From JBDWFY01 sp965275915 (GTDB lineage Bacteria; Pseudomonadota; Alphaproteobacteria; Rhizobiales; Stappiaceae): a DNA stretch of 64,000 nucleotides. Shown here one piece after another: positions 24,717 through 32,812 of the stretch. The position numbers and the translations under genes were made by a program. Position 1 is the first letter of the stretch. Each line of letters starts with the position of its first letter. The notes beneath the pieces were generated by a model, which ran no database searches, had not been told where the DNA came from, and saw only the letters and a program-made list of their open reading frames with translations. The stretch spans positions 62,001-126,000 of the forward strand of contig CBDHYI010000005.1 of assembly GCA_965275915.1 (NCBI GenBank). Direction: 5' to 3'.

Positions 24717-24892
24717 GGCCAAAACCAAACAAAGGACTCCGCGCTGAAGTGGAGGAGGATAGGGTCTCAGGTCATGCATGTTGATGATCTGATCGAGACG
24801 GGCGCGGAAAATGAAAGCCTGAGCCCCTGTATCCTGTAATTCAGAATACTTGAACCTCGGAAAAACGATCACCCGATCAACGCATTACATCT

Positions 24893-25397
24893 TGTTCACA
24901 GACAACTAAAGGGTATTGGCAAGATTTACTTGCAGACAGCCAGCAACTGTCACTCGCGCTATGCTTGGCTCACGCTCTATCCATCAAAGCTTCCAGTCAC
25001 CACCGTACACACCATGAACCACGATGTGCTGCACACCTTCGAAGCGCATAAGGCAAGGGTCTACGTTGTGTTATCCGACAATGGCCGCGAATTGTGAGGC
25101 TGCCCCCGACCGGCGTCGCGATGAGTTTTCCTACAACTTGAGGAAATCGAACACCGCAGGACCAAGGTCAAGCGGCCTCAGTCAAATGGCATCGTTGAGC
25201 GCTTTAACGGCACGGTCCTGGACAAGTTATTCCGCGTCAAGATGCGCGGAACGTTCTATGAATGCGTCGAGGTCCTTCAGACCGACCTCGACAAATGGTT
25301 GGTTCACTACAACACTGAAAGACCTCATCTGGGCTACAGGAACCAGGAACGTAGACCAATCGAAATAATCAACCTATTTGTTAACCAAGAAGCTTAA
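24893..25397 (+). pseudogene. Decayed IS481-type transposase
   Basis: Pieces of an IS481-like integrase can be read in the plus direction across different frames: LKGIGKIYLQTA and LTLYPSKLPVTTVHTM, then VLSDNGREL, and finally QSNGIVERFNGTVLDKLF through HYNTERPHLGYRNQERRP to a stop at 25395-25397. At least one stop and one frameshift separate the segments (around 25095-25160). The catalytic acidic residues are partly retained, but the gene cannot make a whole protein. Confidence 0.75.
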
Positions 25398-25480
25398 GAA
25401 GACAATTCATAGCCCCACGAGAAACGTGGCCACGGCGCGGTCCAAATTGAAACGATCTCTGCAGATCACACATCTAAACA

Positions 25481-25912
25481 TCAATTTTGTAGGAAACCCA
25501 GGCAGGCTTCCTCGTAATCCCACTTGCCATTGGACTCTCCTTCATCAAGATAAGCCCGTATAATCTCATAAGAAATAGATGGCGGAATATCTACAGCTAA
25601 CAATCGAGGCTGATCGCTAATCTCAGAATTGCACCCCATGGATTTCAGGGATTCCCTTACGGGTTGGACGTCATTCTCGTTGGCAAACCAAAGGCGAACT
25701 GTACTATGACCGGAAGGTGTCAACAGCTCCTTCATATATATGCAACCTTCCACCACTTTAGCGCTTACTACATCACCGAACGAAACACCCTTGACGTAAA
25801 AAGGAATGTTGTCCAGCTTGTAGCCCTCTCCTTTTGGCAAAGCCCACAAGGTCTCAGTTCCATTTGAATCGCCAATAGGATATTCAAACAAAATTTTCAC
25901 ATGCTCGCTCAT
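25481..25912 (-). CDS. DUF4265 protein, candidate immunity protein for the HNH Rhs toxin
   Basis: A 143-residue acidic protein matching the DUF4265 pattern: ILFEYPIGDSNGTETLWALP, IPFYVKGVSFGDVVSA and VRLWFANENDV. The biochemical function of the family is not established. It starts five bases downstream of the stop of the Rhs-HNH tip on the same strand, the standard position for a cognate immunity gene in polymorphic toxin loci. Base composition is visibly AT-richer than the chromosome around it. Immunity function is inference from position only. Confidence 0.65.
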   Translation of the reverse strand: MSEHVKILFEYPIGDSNGTETLWALPKGEGYKLDNIPFYVKGVSFGDVVSAKVVEGCIYMKELLTPSGHSTVRLWFANENDVQPVRESLKSMGCNSEISDQPRLLAVDIPPSISYEIIRAYLDEGESNGKWDYEEACLGFLQN

Positions 25913-25917
25913 GAATA

Positions 25918-27149
25918 CTATTTATTACTCTTATCTAGATTACAGGTACGACAAAGTATCTGACCATTTTTTGGCGTACCATCTCCACCTTTAGATTTTG
26001 GGATGATATGGTCCCTGTGCCGCTCATTGGCAGGAGGTTTTTCGCCACGTTTGTGCTTTTTTGCAGGAACAACTTCGATACCGCAATTAGCACAACGATT
26101 AACACCGTCGTTTTGTGCAGCATTCTCAGCATCAATTTCTTTCTTTGTTTTCTGAGTAAAGTCCTTACCTGTTCGATCAACGCCAGCAGATCCCTGTTTC
26201 GTGCTATCTCCGCCAATTTCCCCTTCTGTTGTTGCTTTGTTGTAGAGTATTTGCAACTGAACAATTGGGTTGCTTAATGTCACAAGACCCCGCAGTTCGC
26301 CTTCGAGATTGTTTACTTCCTCTGGAGTTAATCCCCCGTAATGAGGGTCTTGTCCAACCATTGGCCCAATGCGCGGTCGACAAATCTTGCATTGTGCTTC
26401 TTTCCAGATTGGATCTTTCATACTATCAGAACTGCCACCTGCGCCTGATACGTCCCGCTCAATATCATCCCCCGGCACTGACATAGCGTTGTCATGCAGA
26501 CTGTTGGAGGCCGAGTTTGCTTCGCTTCCGCCGAGGCGTCCCAGCGGTCCGACATCGCTGACCCTGTTCCCTGATGGGTCCTTGAGCATGATCGGGTTGT
26601 TCATGCCGTAGGCATAGCGGTTGGTGCCCACGCCCCGGTCGGTGGGGTCGAACCAGTCAGGGGTGATGAAGCGGCCAAGGGCGGGGTCGTAGTAGCGGGC
26701 GTTCAGATAGGTAAGACCCGTCTCAGGATCGTCCCCCGTTCCCCGATCCAGCCCCTGCTTTCCCGCGGCGTGTTCACCGCAAGCTGCACATCGGTCCGCT
26801 CGCCGTAGGTACGGTAGCGGTTCTCCGCAATCTGCGTGCCGATGGCATCGGTCATCAGCCGGACGGAGGACAGATGATCCCGGTGCATCCAGTTGGAGAC
26901 AGACCCGACCCGCCGAACCGTGCCGTCAATATGCTTGATCACCGTCCCGTCCGACAGATGCTCCTCATCGTCGCCAAGATAAAGCGTTGTGTTCCCACCG
27001 GTGATTTTCTTCAGCCGCTTGTCGTCCGGACCATAGACATAGGTCGTCGTCTGACCATTGGCCGTCACCGTGACGGGACGGTCCGCAGCATCATAGGCAA
27101 TCGTCCGGCCCATGCCGCTCGCAGAGGGCCAGATCTCTCCGTCGGAGAA
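25918..27149 (-). pseudogene. Rhs-family protein remnant with C-terminal HNH nuclease toxin; frameshifted and N-terminally truncated
   Basis: Homology begins at about 27149 just after an in-frame stop, with Rhs core text (FSDGEIWPSASGMGRTIAYD, then WMHRDHLSSVRLMTD). At a run of five C on the plus strand (26733-26737) the frame breaks; restoring one base joins it to DPETGLTYLNARYYDPALGRF and on to the tail NRYAYGMNNPIMLKDPSGN. The last ~140 residues are the toxin: CANCG, RDHIIPKSKGG and CRTCN form a zinc-finger HNH endonuclease. The piece from a GTG at 26631 (237 residues) is open and could be made alone. Rhs toxins are delivered to neighbours by T6SS or similar, but no delivery gene is seen here. 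Confidence 0.8.
26470..26651 (-). repeat. Rhs tail repeat, copy 1
   Basis: About 180 bp that are almost identical to 28894-29077. It encodes the Rhs core end from DPTDRGVGTNRYAYG to about SVPGD, after which the two copies diverge completely into different toxins. Only a few differences are seen, all near the toxin-proximal end. Such repeats permit recombination that exchanges toxin tips. Confidence 0.9.
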
Positions 27150-27245
27150 TTATCTGCGAATCAGACGGCCATGCGGGTGACCGTTAATTGCTTCAAGAAA
27201 ATGCTGTTTAAAACAATTTTAAGGGTCTGATGTATCTGTAATATT

Positions 27246-27921
27246 TCAAATGCTGTAGGTTTTTATGAAGTCCGGTCCACACAGCCCAATATAACCCGCT
27301 TCCCGATCATCAAATGCGCCGAAAGACTTCAAGATCATTCCGCCATTCTCAATTGAAAACTTCACAAGCAACTTGTTAAACTTATCTCGGGGATCGGTCC
27401 AAGGCTGGTTCTATCGACAAACTGTCCGACACAACCAGTAAAAATGTATAACTGTTCTTGAAGAGTGCTTCTACCACGGAGGATATCGACAACTCGGAAA
27501 TCCTCAGCGCTGACAGAAATTTAATTTTTCCATCCTGTTCAAATAACTTTCGGATGGGTTCGCCAGCATGCGTAATTTGAACCCCGTTTATCATTTTGGG
27601 ATTAGTCCGCCACTTATAGCGAAGAACTTTTGAATCTGATTGCCAAGTGAACGTACCGCCAACAATCCAGATCCCAAGTTCAGAATACCTTTCCTTAATC
27701 CGATTATATATGTGTTTCAGGAGATCTACTTTTATTTTGTCGTGATCGCCGCCTCTTTTGCACCAAGAAACTGCTGAGATCGCATCTATTTCCTCTGCCC
27801 AATCACCTCGAAGTTTGAATACTTCATTGTCCAGCAGAGCATTTTCAGCAATACTTATTTGAATATCCGCTCGCATTTCAGTAATTATATTGCTTCTTGG
27901 CAGATTTTTCAAAATATTCAA
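27246..27921 (-). pseudogene. Unrecognised cargo gene of the Rhs array, frameshifted near its end
   Basis: A 179-residue frame (27921-27382) beginning MNILKNLPRSNIITEM ends abruptly at TAA in DRSPR. In the next frame the same strand continues coherently as WTDPRDKFNKLLVKF through GLCGPDFIKTYSI to TGA at 27246-27248, so a single-base change near 27400 has split a protein of about 225 residues. I do not recognise the family. Its size, AT-rich composition and place behind a toxin tip and a small acidic protein suggest an immunity-type or cassette gene. It may still yield a nearly full-length product. Confidence 0.5.
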
Positions 27922-27973
27922 GCCAGAATTATTACAAAATAAACAGCGAAAAAACTCTTTAATTCTGAATTAG

Positions 27974-28279
27974 TCAAATTATAAACGGATTGAAACTAAG
28001 CTTGTACCCTGTCATTTGCTTACACCGTTCAGCCAATTTTGTAATTTGCTTCAGGTGCTCTTTCGCCGTTTCATCTTCTACTTTAAATTGTAGAGCCTGA
28101 ATTTCACAGACTAATTTGGCCATGTCTTCGGAGTCAAACACATCATAGCTGCTTGTTGACAGCTCGGACAGATATGGGAACGAGATGTCATCTTCCTGGG
28201 GTAAATAGTCTTCATTCCCTGGGCTGGATACCGTTTCAATAGCACGATTGTCTTGATCAAGCAGAATTATACAAAACAT
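27974..28279 (-). CDS. Small acidic protein, candidate immunity protein for the second Rhs tip
   Basis: A 101-residue, strongly acidic protein (FCIILLDQDNRAIETV, many Asp/Glu in the middle, predicted helical second half) without a recognised family. It begins 22 bases downstream of the second Rhs toxin tip on the same strand, the usual immunity position. The frame is intact and AT-rich. Function is inferred from position alone. Confidence 0.55.
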   Translation of the reverse strand: MFCIILLDQDNRAIETVSSPGNEDYLPQEDDISFPYLSELSTSSYDVFDSEDMAKLVCEIQALQFKVEDETAKEHLKQITKLAERCKQMTGYKLSFNPFII

Positions 28280-28301
28280 AGCAAATACCGATTAACTCCT
28301 A

Positions 28302-29057
28302 TCAGAATGTTGGTTTGCCAGGGAATGTATTAATCAAGTTGCCAAATTTGTCAGTTATCACTGTGATGTGTGAAGTAGGTGCTCCACCACTTTTGACAGG
28401 ATAATTACCAACACGACTACCAGTATTGACGACCCTCATAAATTGTCCTGAAGTCGGAGAAATTCTCACCGGCGAACTTACAACCTTCTTGCTCTGAAGT
28501 AGTGCTTTTAGCTGCTCGACAGATATAGAGAACTGCGATTTGTTTATAGATCCGGCACCACCGTGCTTTTTCAACGCGTATAGCAAGCCGGTATTCTTAT
28601 CTCCATTACCTACTCTTACATTTATTCGTGATTGAACTCTACCGGGAACTTTTGGCCCCATTAATCTTTTGGCAAGCTCTCTCAATGGGTTATTGATATT
28701 GCGGTTCATAAACCTCGTAATTTGCTTATCCGCATAACGAAGATTTTTGTCGATAGGTCCAATCGCGCGTGGAAACCTTTTAGCACCAGCTCGCAAAATC
28801 GAACCAATATCCTTGCCCGCGGCGACATCATACTCATCTTCTTCGTCAAACGGCCGGCCAAAACCGGTATTTGCCACTAGATCCGACACAGCGTCCCCGG
28901 GCACTGACATTCCATTGTCATGCAGACTGTTGGAGGCCGAGTTTGCTTCGCTTCCGCCGAGGCGTCCCAGCGGTCCGACATCGCTGACCCTGTTCCCTGA
29001 TGGGTCCTTGAGCATGATCGGGTTGTTCATGCCGTAGGCATAGCGGTTGGTGCCCAC
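28302..29057 (-). CDS. Orphan Rhs tip with a C-terminal toxin-like domain
   Basis: A 251-residue frame starting at a GTG. The first ~50 residues are the Rhs core end (NRYAYGMNNPIMLKDPSGN, GPLGRLGG), nearly identical to the other tip. The remainder is different: a basic linker (GAKRFPRAIGPIDKNLRY, KQITRFMNRNINNPL) and a compact end of about 100 residues with SHITVITDKFGNLINTFPG. A short C-terminal beta-hairpin-rich domain with conserved His/Thr/Ser is reminiscent of BECR-fold ribonuclease toxins, but this is only a resemblance. The Rhs core upstream is cut off at 29077 by IS110 sequence, so it is an orphan module. Confidence 0.65.
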   Translation of the reverse strand: MGTNRYAYGMNNPIMLKDPSGNRVSDVGPLGRLGGSEANSASNSLHDNGMSVPGDAVSDLVANTGFGRPFDEEDEYDVAAGKDIGSILRAGAKRFPRAIGPIDKNLRYADKQITRFMNRNINNPLRELAKRLMGPKVPGRVQSRINVRVGNGDKNTGLLYALKKHGGAGSINKSQFSISVEQLKALLQSKKVVSSPVRISPTSGQFMRVVNTGSRVGNYPVKSGGAPTSHITVITDKFGNLINTFPGKPTF

Positions 29058-29077
29058 GCCCCGGTCGGTGGGGTCGA
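28894..29077 (-). repeat. Rhs tail repeat, copy 2
   Basis: Second copy of the Rhs tail repeat of 26470-26651. Its core-proximal end is abruptly replaced at GGGGTCGA/CTGTCAGG, where the IS110-type element begins. Confidence 0.9.
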
Positions 29078-29169
29078 CTGTCAGGCCATCTTCCTCTCAC
29101 CACTCGCAGTTTGGGGCGACGGGCGGTTTTCGCCCCGAGCGCCGGTTCGATATCTTCAGTATGCCGTTA

Positions 29170-30103
29170 TCAGGCGGCCTTAAAGTTGCGGCCATGATGA
29201 AGCAGCGCCCATACGATCCGCGCCATCTTCGCGGCCAAGGCGACAACGGCAACGTTTGGGTGCGCCCGGGCAAGCAGCGCACGTAACCACCTGCCTGTCG
29301 CGGTATCTTGCCGTGACACCATGGGCATGGCGGATCGCGCGCCCTGGATCAGCATTTTTCTCAGATACCGACTGCCTCTCTTGGTGATACCTAGAAGCTT
29401 GGGCTTGCCGCCGGTTGTCGCCTGTCGCGGGACGAGCCCCAGCCATGCCGCGAGATCGCGGCCCTTGGAGAAGGTGGCTGCGTCGCCGACAGCCGCAACC
29501 AGCGCCGTGGCATTCAGCGCGCCGATCCCGGGAACGACCGTCAGCCGCCGGGCACGTTCGTCGGTGCGCGCCATGGCCGCGAACTCGGCATCGAAGGCGG
29601 CAATGCGCCGGTCCAACTCCGCCCACCGTGCGCGCATGTCTTCGAGCAGGAAAACCATGCGTGGACTCACAGCCGCCGTATCGGGGTCGAGCAACTCGAC
29701 CAATTTGTGCCGCAGTCTGGCATGGCCCTGCGCCACGGTGCAACCGCGCTCGAGCAGCAGGCTCCTGATCTGGTTGGTCAGGGACGTACGCTCACCCACG
29801 AGCCGGTCGCGCACCCGATGCAAGGTCTGCACGTCGAGTTGTTCCTCGCTCTTGAGTTCCACAAATCGCATTGTCGGCCTCGTTGCCGCTTCAGCAATCG
29901 CCTCGGCGTCTCGATCATCGTTCTTGTGCGCCTTGACATAGGGGCTCACATATTCCGGCGACATCAGCCGGATCTCATGCCCCAAACCGGCAAGTGTCCG
30001 GCCGATGTGGTGCGCGCCGCAACACGACCTTCCCGCTCCCATCCAGTCCGGCTAAGCTGCAGCAGTTCTTACCGAGATCAATCCCGAGGATCACTATGCT
30101 CAT
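29170..30103 (-). pseudogene. IS110-family transposase with internal deletion
   Basis: Read from ATG at 30103 (good SD AAGGAGGAAGGAG) the protein starts correctly, MSIVILGIDLGKNCCSLAGLDG, but after GKVVLRR the frame jumps: the homologous protein resumes only as CCGAHHIGRTLAG in another frame. The missing part normally holds the catalytic Glu of the DEDD RuvC-like domain. The downstream 290-residue frame is intact and includes the Transposase_20 region (VVPGIGALNATALVAAVGD, GLVPRQATTGGK). The transposase is therefore inactive as read. One end abuts the Rhs tail at 29077. Confidence 0.85.
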
Positions 30104-30183
30104 GGTTCGCTCCTTCCTCCTTTGAATACTGACAGCCTACACAGACGCCAGCGGGAGAGGCGGGCCATCCATAAAGGGGGAAC

Positions 30184-30597
30184 CAGGACCTTGCCCGCAC
30201 CAAAGGCGGCCTGAACACCAAATTGCATTTGGCTATCGATGCTCACGGCCTGCCGGTGAAAATGATCGTCACCAAGGGCACCACGGCCGATTGCAGTCAG
30301 GCTGAGGCTTTGATCGACGGTCTGATGGCCGAGCATGTCATGGCCGACAAAGCCTACGATACCAATGCATTGCTGAAATATCTCACAGACAAGGGGATGA
30401 ACCCGGTGATCCCGCCCAGCCGACGCCGCAAGACATTGCGCGCCTATGACAGGCACCTCTACAAGCGCCGCCATCTCATCGAAAACGCTTTCCTCAAACT
30501 CAAACAATGGCGTGCCGTCGCAACACCATACGCAAAAACAACCGCTTCATTCCTCGCCGAATGCCAAATCGCTGCAATCATGTTATGGATACGTTAA
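30184..30597 (+). pseudogene. IS5-family transposase, C-terminal fragment
   Basis: The frame enters at LARTKGGLNTKLHLAIDAHG without a start and continues through DKAYDTNALLKYL, IPPSRRRKTLR and HLIENAFLKLKQWRAVATPY, which is the Glu-containing Y-x2-R-type region of IS5 orfB. The N-terminal half is missing. A likely right end, GGGACACCCTAG, follows at about 30602-30613, just before fdhD. Confidence 0.85.
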
Positions 30598-30625
30598 CTA
30601 AGGGACACCCTAGGCAAGAAACATC

Positions 30626-31603
30626 ATGGCGCCGATGACGCGAAGACACGAGTGCTCGTCGTGGTTTGCCGACCCAGAGAGGTTTGAATACTCAATGGCA
30701 CATGAGCCATACCTGCTAGCACCTGACCCGCGGGCAGAAGGGCTGTCCCGGATCGTCAGCGGTGTCGATCAGGACGGAAAAGCGGTCGAAACAAGAGTTG
30801 TCACCGAACGCCCGCTGACTTTGTTCCTGAACAGCCAGGAAATCGTCACCATGATGACAATCGGTGATCACCCGGACTTGCTTGCTGTCGGCTATCTGAA
30901 AAATCAGGGCATGCTGTTCGAAGAAGATACGATAACGGCAATTGACGTCGACGAGGACCTCGAAATCGTCGTGGTCCGGACGGAGCGGGAGACCGATTAC
31001 GAAGACAAGCTGAAGAAAAAGGTCCGAACCTCCGGCTGCGCCCAGGGCACCATCTTCGGCGATGTCATGGAGAATTTCGAGGGCGTTGCGCTCTCCAAAG
31101 ACGCCGTGATCAGAACATCCTGGCTCTATCGTCTGACCCATCGGATCAACACGACGCCGTCGCTGTATCTTGAAGCCGGCGCCATTCACGGCTCGGTTCT
31201 GTGCCGGGAAGATCGTCCTTTGATCTACATGGAAGATGTCGGTCGCCACAACGCGGTCGATAAGATTGCCGGCTATATGGCACTCAATGACATCGATCCG
31301 TCCGACAAGATTTTTTACACCACCGGTCGCCTGACATCGGAAATGGTCATCAAAACCGTGATGATGGGTATCCCGATCCTTGTATCGCGATCCGGTTTCA
31401 CGGCATGGGGCGTGGACCTTGCGGAACAGGCCAACCTGACATTGATCGGCCGGGCTCGAGGGAAACGGTTCACGGCGCTGACGGGGACGGACCGTATCCT
31501 TTACGATCTCGACTCACGATCCCTGGACAAAGATGAGGATTCAACATCGCAACGCAAAAGCAGTCGATACAGCGATGAAAGCGTGACTCATGCCGGAAAG
31601 TGA
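30626..31603 (+). CDS. fdhD: Formate dehydrogenase accessory sulfurtransferase FdhD
   Basis: FdhD relays sulfur from a cysteine desulfurase to bis-MGD so that formate dehydrogenase becomes active. The 325-residue frame has the family landmarks FLNSQEIVTMMTIGDHPDLLAVGYL, YMEDVGRHNAVDKIAGY and TTGRLTSEMVIK. The usual CxxC is reduced to a single Cys in TSGCAQGTIFGD, a variant I associate with several proteobacterial FdhDs. The start is uncertain: ATG 30695 (MAHEPYLL) is equally likely, since an IS5 end lies only a few bases before 30626. The stop overlaps mobA by 14 bases, so fdhD-mobA-mobB-moeA form one operon. Confidence 0.92.
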   Translation: MAPMTRRHECSSWFADPERFEYSMAHEPYLLAPDPRAEGLSRIVSGVDQDGKAVETRVVTERPLTLFLNSQEIVTMMTIGDHPDLLAVGYLKNQGMLFEEDTITAIDVDEDLEIVVVRTERETDYEDKLKKKVRTSGCAQGTIFGDVMENFEGVALSKDAVIRTSWLYRLTHRINTTPSLYLEAGAIHGSVLCREDRPLIYMEDVGRHNAVDKIAGYMALNDIDPSDKIFYTTGRLTSEMVIKTVMMGIPILVSRSGFTAWGVDLAEQANLTLIGRARGKRFTALTGTDRILYDLDSRSLDKDEDSTSQRKSSRYSDESVTHAGK

Positions 31604-32291
31604 TTTGAAGGACCTGTCGATGGAAGAAGCGACATCGGGCGCCGCCGGAAACGTTGTCGGATGCATCCTGGCGGGCGGTCTCTCGCGCCGCATGGGCGGC
31701 GGCGACAAAAGCCTCATTCCTGTTGGCGGGGCGTCGATGATGACCCGTGTCATCGACCGTCTGTCCCCTCAGGTCGGCCGGATCATCATCAACGCAAACG
31801 GCGATCCAAACCGTTTTGCCCATTATCAGCGTCCGGTAGTCCCGGATCCCGTTGACGGTTTTGCCGGACCGCTGGCCGGAATTCTGGCCGGTCTGTTATG
31901 GACCAGAGCCAACCGGTCCACGGCAACCCATGTTCTCACCGTTGCAGCAGATACACCGTTCTTTCCGCTGGATCTGGAGCGGCGTTTCAGAAGCCGGTGC
32001 CACCAAAACAACAGCACCATTGTCCTCGCCGCATCCGGCGGCAAACAGCATCCGGTCTTCGGTTACTGGCCTGTCGGCCTTGCAGATGATTTACAACGCT
32101 GGCTTGCTGAAAATCAAAGCCGTAAGGTTCTCCACTGGGTAGAAAGGCATCTGAACCTGTCAGAATCATTCGATGAGGCGAATTTGGGCGGCACCCGCCT
32201 TGATCCGTTTTTCAATGCGAATACGCCGGAAGATATCGAGTTGGCCAACTCGCTGGCAGGCGCGATGGCTGAAGAGGAACAGACCCTATGA
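31590..32291 (+). CDS. mobA: Molybdenum cofactor guanylyltransferase MobA
   Basis: Transfers GMP from GTP to molybdopterin to give MGD. A 233-residue protein with the nucleotidyltransferase motif GCILAGGLSRRMGGGDKSL near residues 24-42 and the metal-binding VAADTPFFP. An alternative start a few codons downstream (MEEATSG, 31620) is possible. Overlaps fdhD and mobB. Function fits the presence of nap and formate dehydrogenase maturation genes. Confidence 0.95.
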   Translation: MPESDLKDLSMEEATSGAAGNVVGCILAGGLSRRMGGGDKSLIPVGGASMMTRVIDRLSPQVGRIIINANGDPNRFAHYQRPVVPDPVDGFAGPLAGILAGLLWTRANRSTATHVLTVAADTPFFPLDLERRFRSRCHQNNSTIVLAASGGKQHPVFGYWPVGLADDLQRWLAENQSRKVLHWVERHLNLSESFDEANLGGTRLDPFFNANTPEDIELANSLAGAMAEEEQTL

Positions 32292-32812
32292 GCACGCCGA
32301 TATTTGGCATAACCGGATGGAAGAATTCGGGAAAAACGAAACTGGTGACCGAGCTGGTTTCTGAGTTTACCAGGCGGGGTTTGCGCGTCTCGACAGTCAA
32401 ACATGCCCATCACGCGTTCGATATCGACCATGAAGGCACGGACAGTTACCGGCACAGGGAAGCCGGGGCAACGGAAGTGGTGCTGATATCGGGCCGCCGC
32501 TGGGCTCTGATGCATGAGCTCAGGGATGAGCGCGAGCCTTCGCTCTCGGAGATCCTCCCGCAGCTTGCACCCTGCGACCTGATCCTTATTGAAGGGTATA
32601 AAAGGGAAACGCACCCCAAGATCGAAGCGCGGCGGACGGAAAGCAAAGATCGCACGCCCTTGACAGACCAAGACCCGCACATCGTCGCCGTTGCTGCAGA
32701 CCATCCGGTCAGTGGAGAGACCAAGCCGGTATTTTCTCTGAATGACATAAGCGGGATGGCTGACTTCATAGCTGAGTATCTGCAGCTGGAAACGCGAAAT
32801 GCCGTTGCATAA
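32288..32812 (+). CDS. mobB: Molybdopterin-guanine dinucleotide biosynthesis protein MobB
   Basis: A 174-residue P-loop GTP-binding adaptor. Walker A GWKNSGKTKL is near the N-terminus, followed by STVKHAHHAFDIDHEGTDS, a family signature, and ILIEGYKRE (Walker B-like). It assists MobA and MoeA in nucleotide attachment. Overlaps mobA by four bases and moeA by 14 bases. Confidence 0.95.
   Translation: MSTPIFGITGWKNSGKTKLVTELVSEFTRRGLRVSTVKHAHHAFDIDHEGTDSYRHREAGATEVVLISGRRWALMHELRDEREPSLSEILPQLAPCDLILIEGYKRETHPKIEARRTESKDRTPLTDQDPHIVAVAADHPVSGETKPVFSLNDISGMADFIAEYLQLETRNAVA

Larger units (their letters stand above)
23654..24774 (+). mobile_element. IS407-like (IS3-family) element, left end missing
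   Basis: Remnant of a second insertion sequence, truncated at its left side exactly where the neighbouring IS3-family element ends. It keeps most of orfA, a complete-looking orfB and the right end, which probably finishes at GGTCTCAGGTCA (24763-24774). The beginning of orfA and the left terminal repeat do not occur on the far side of the inserted element, so a deletion accompanied or followed the insertion. Confidence 0.75.

Noticed and set aside
25024..25368. 114-codon plus-strand open frame in the IS481-like remnant
   Set aside because: It is out of frame with the recognisable transposase text (NGIVERFNGTV, HYNTERPHLGYR), so it is not a real product.
22396..30613. Prophage or integrative conjugative element
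   Set aside because: No integrase of phage type, tRNA attachment site, structural phage or conjugation gene was seen; the region consists only of insertion sequences and Rhs modules.
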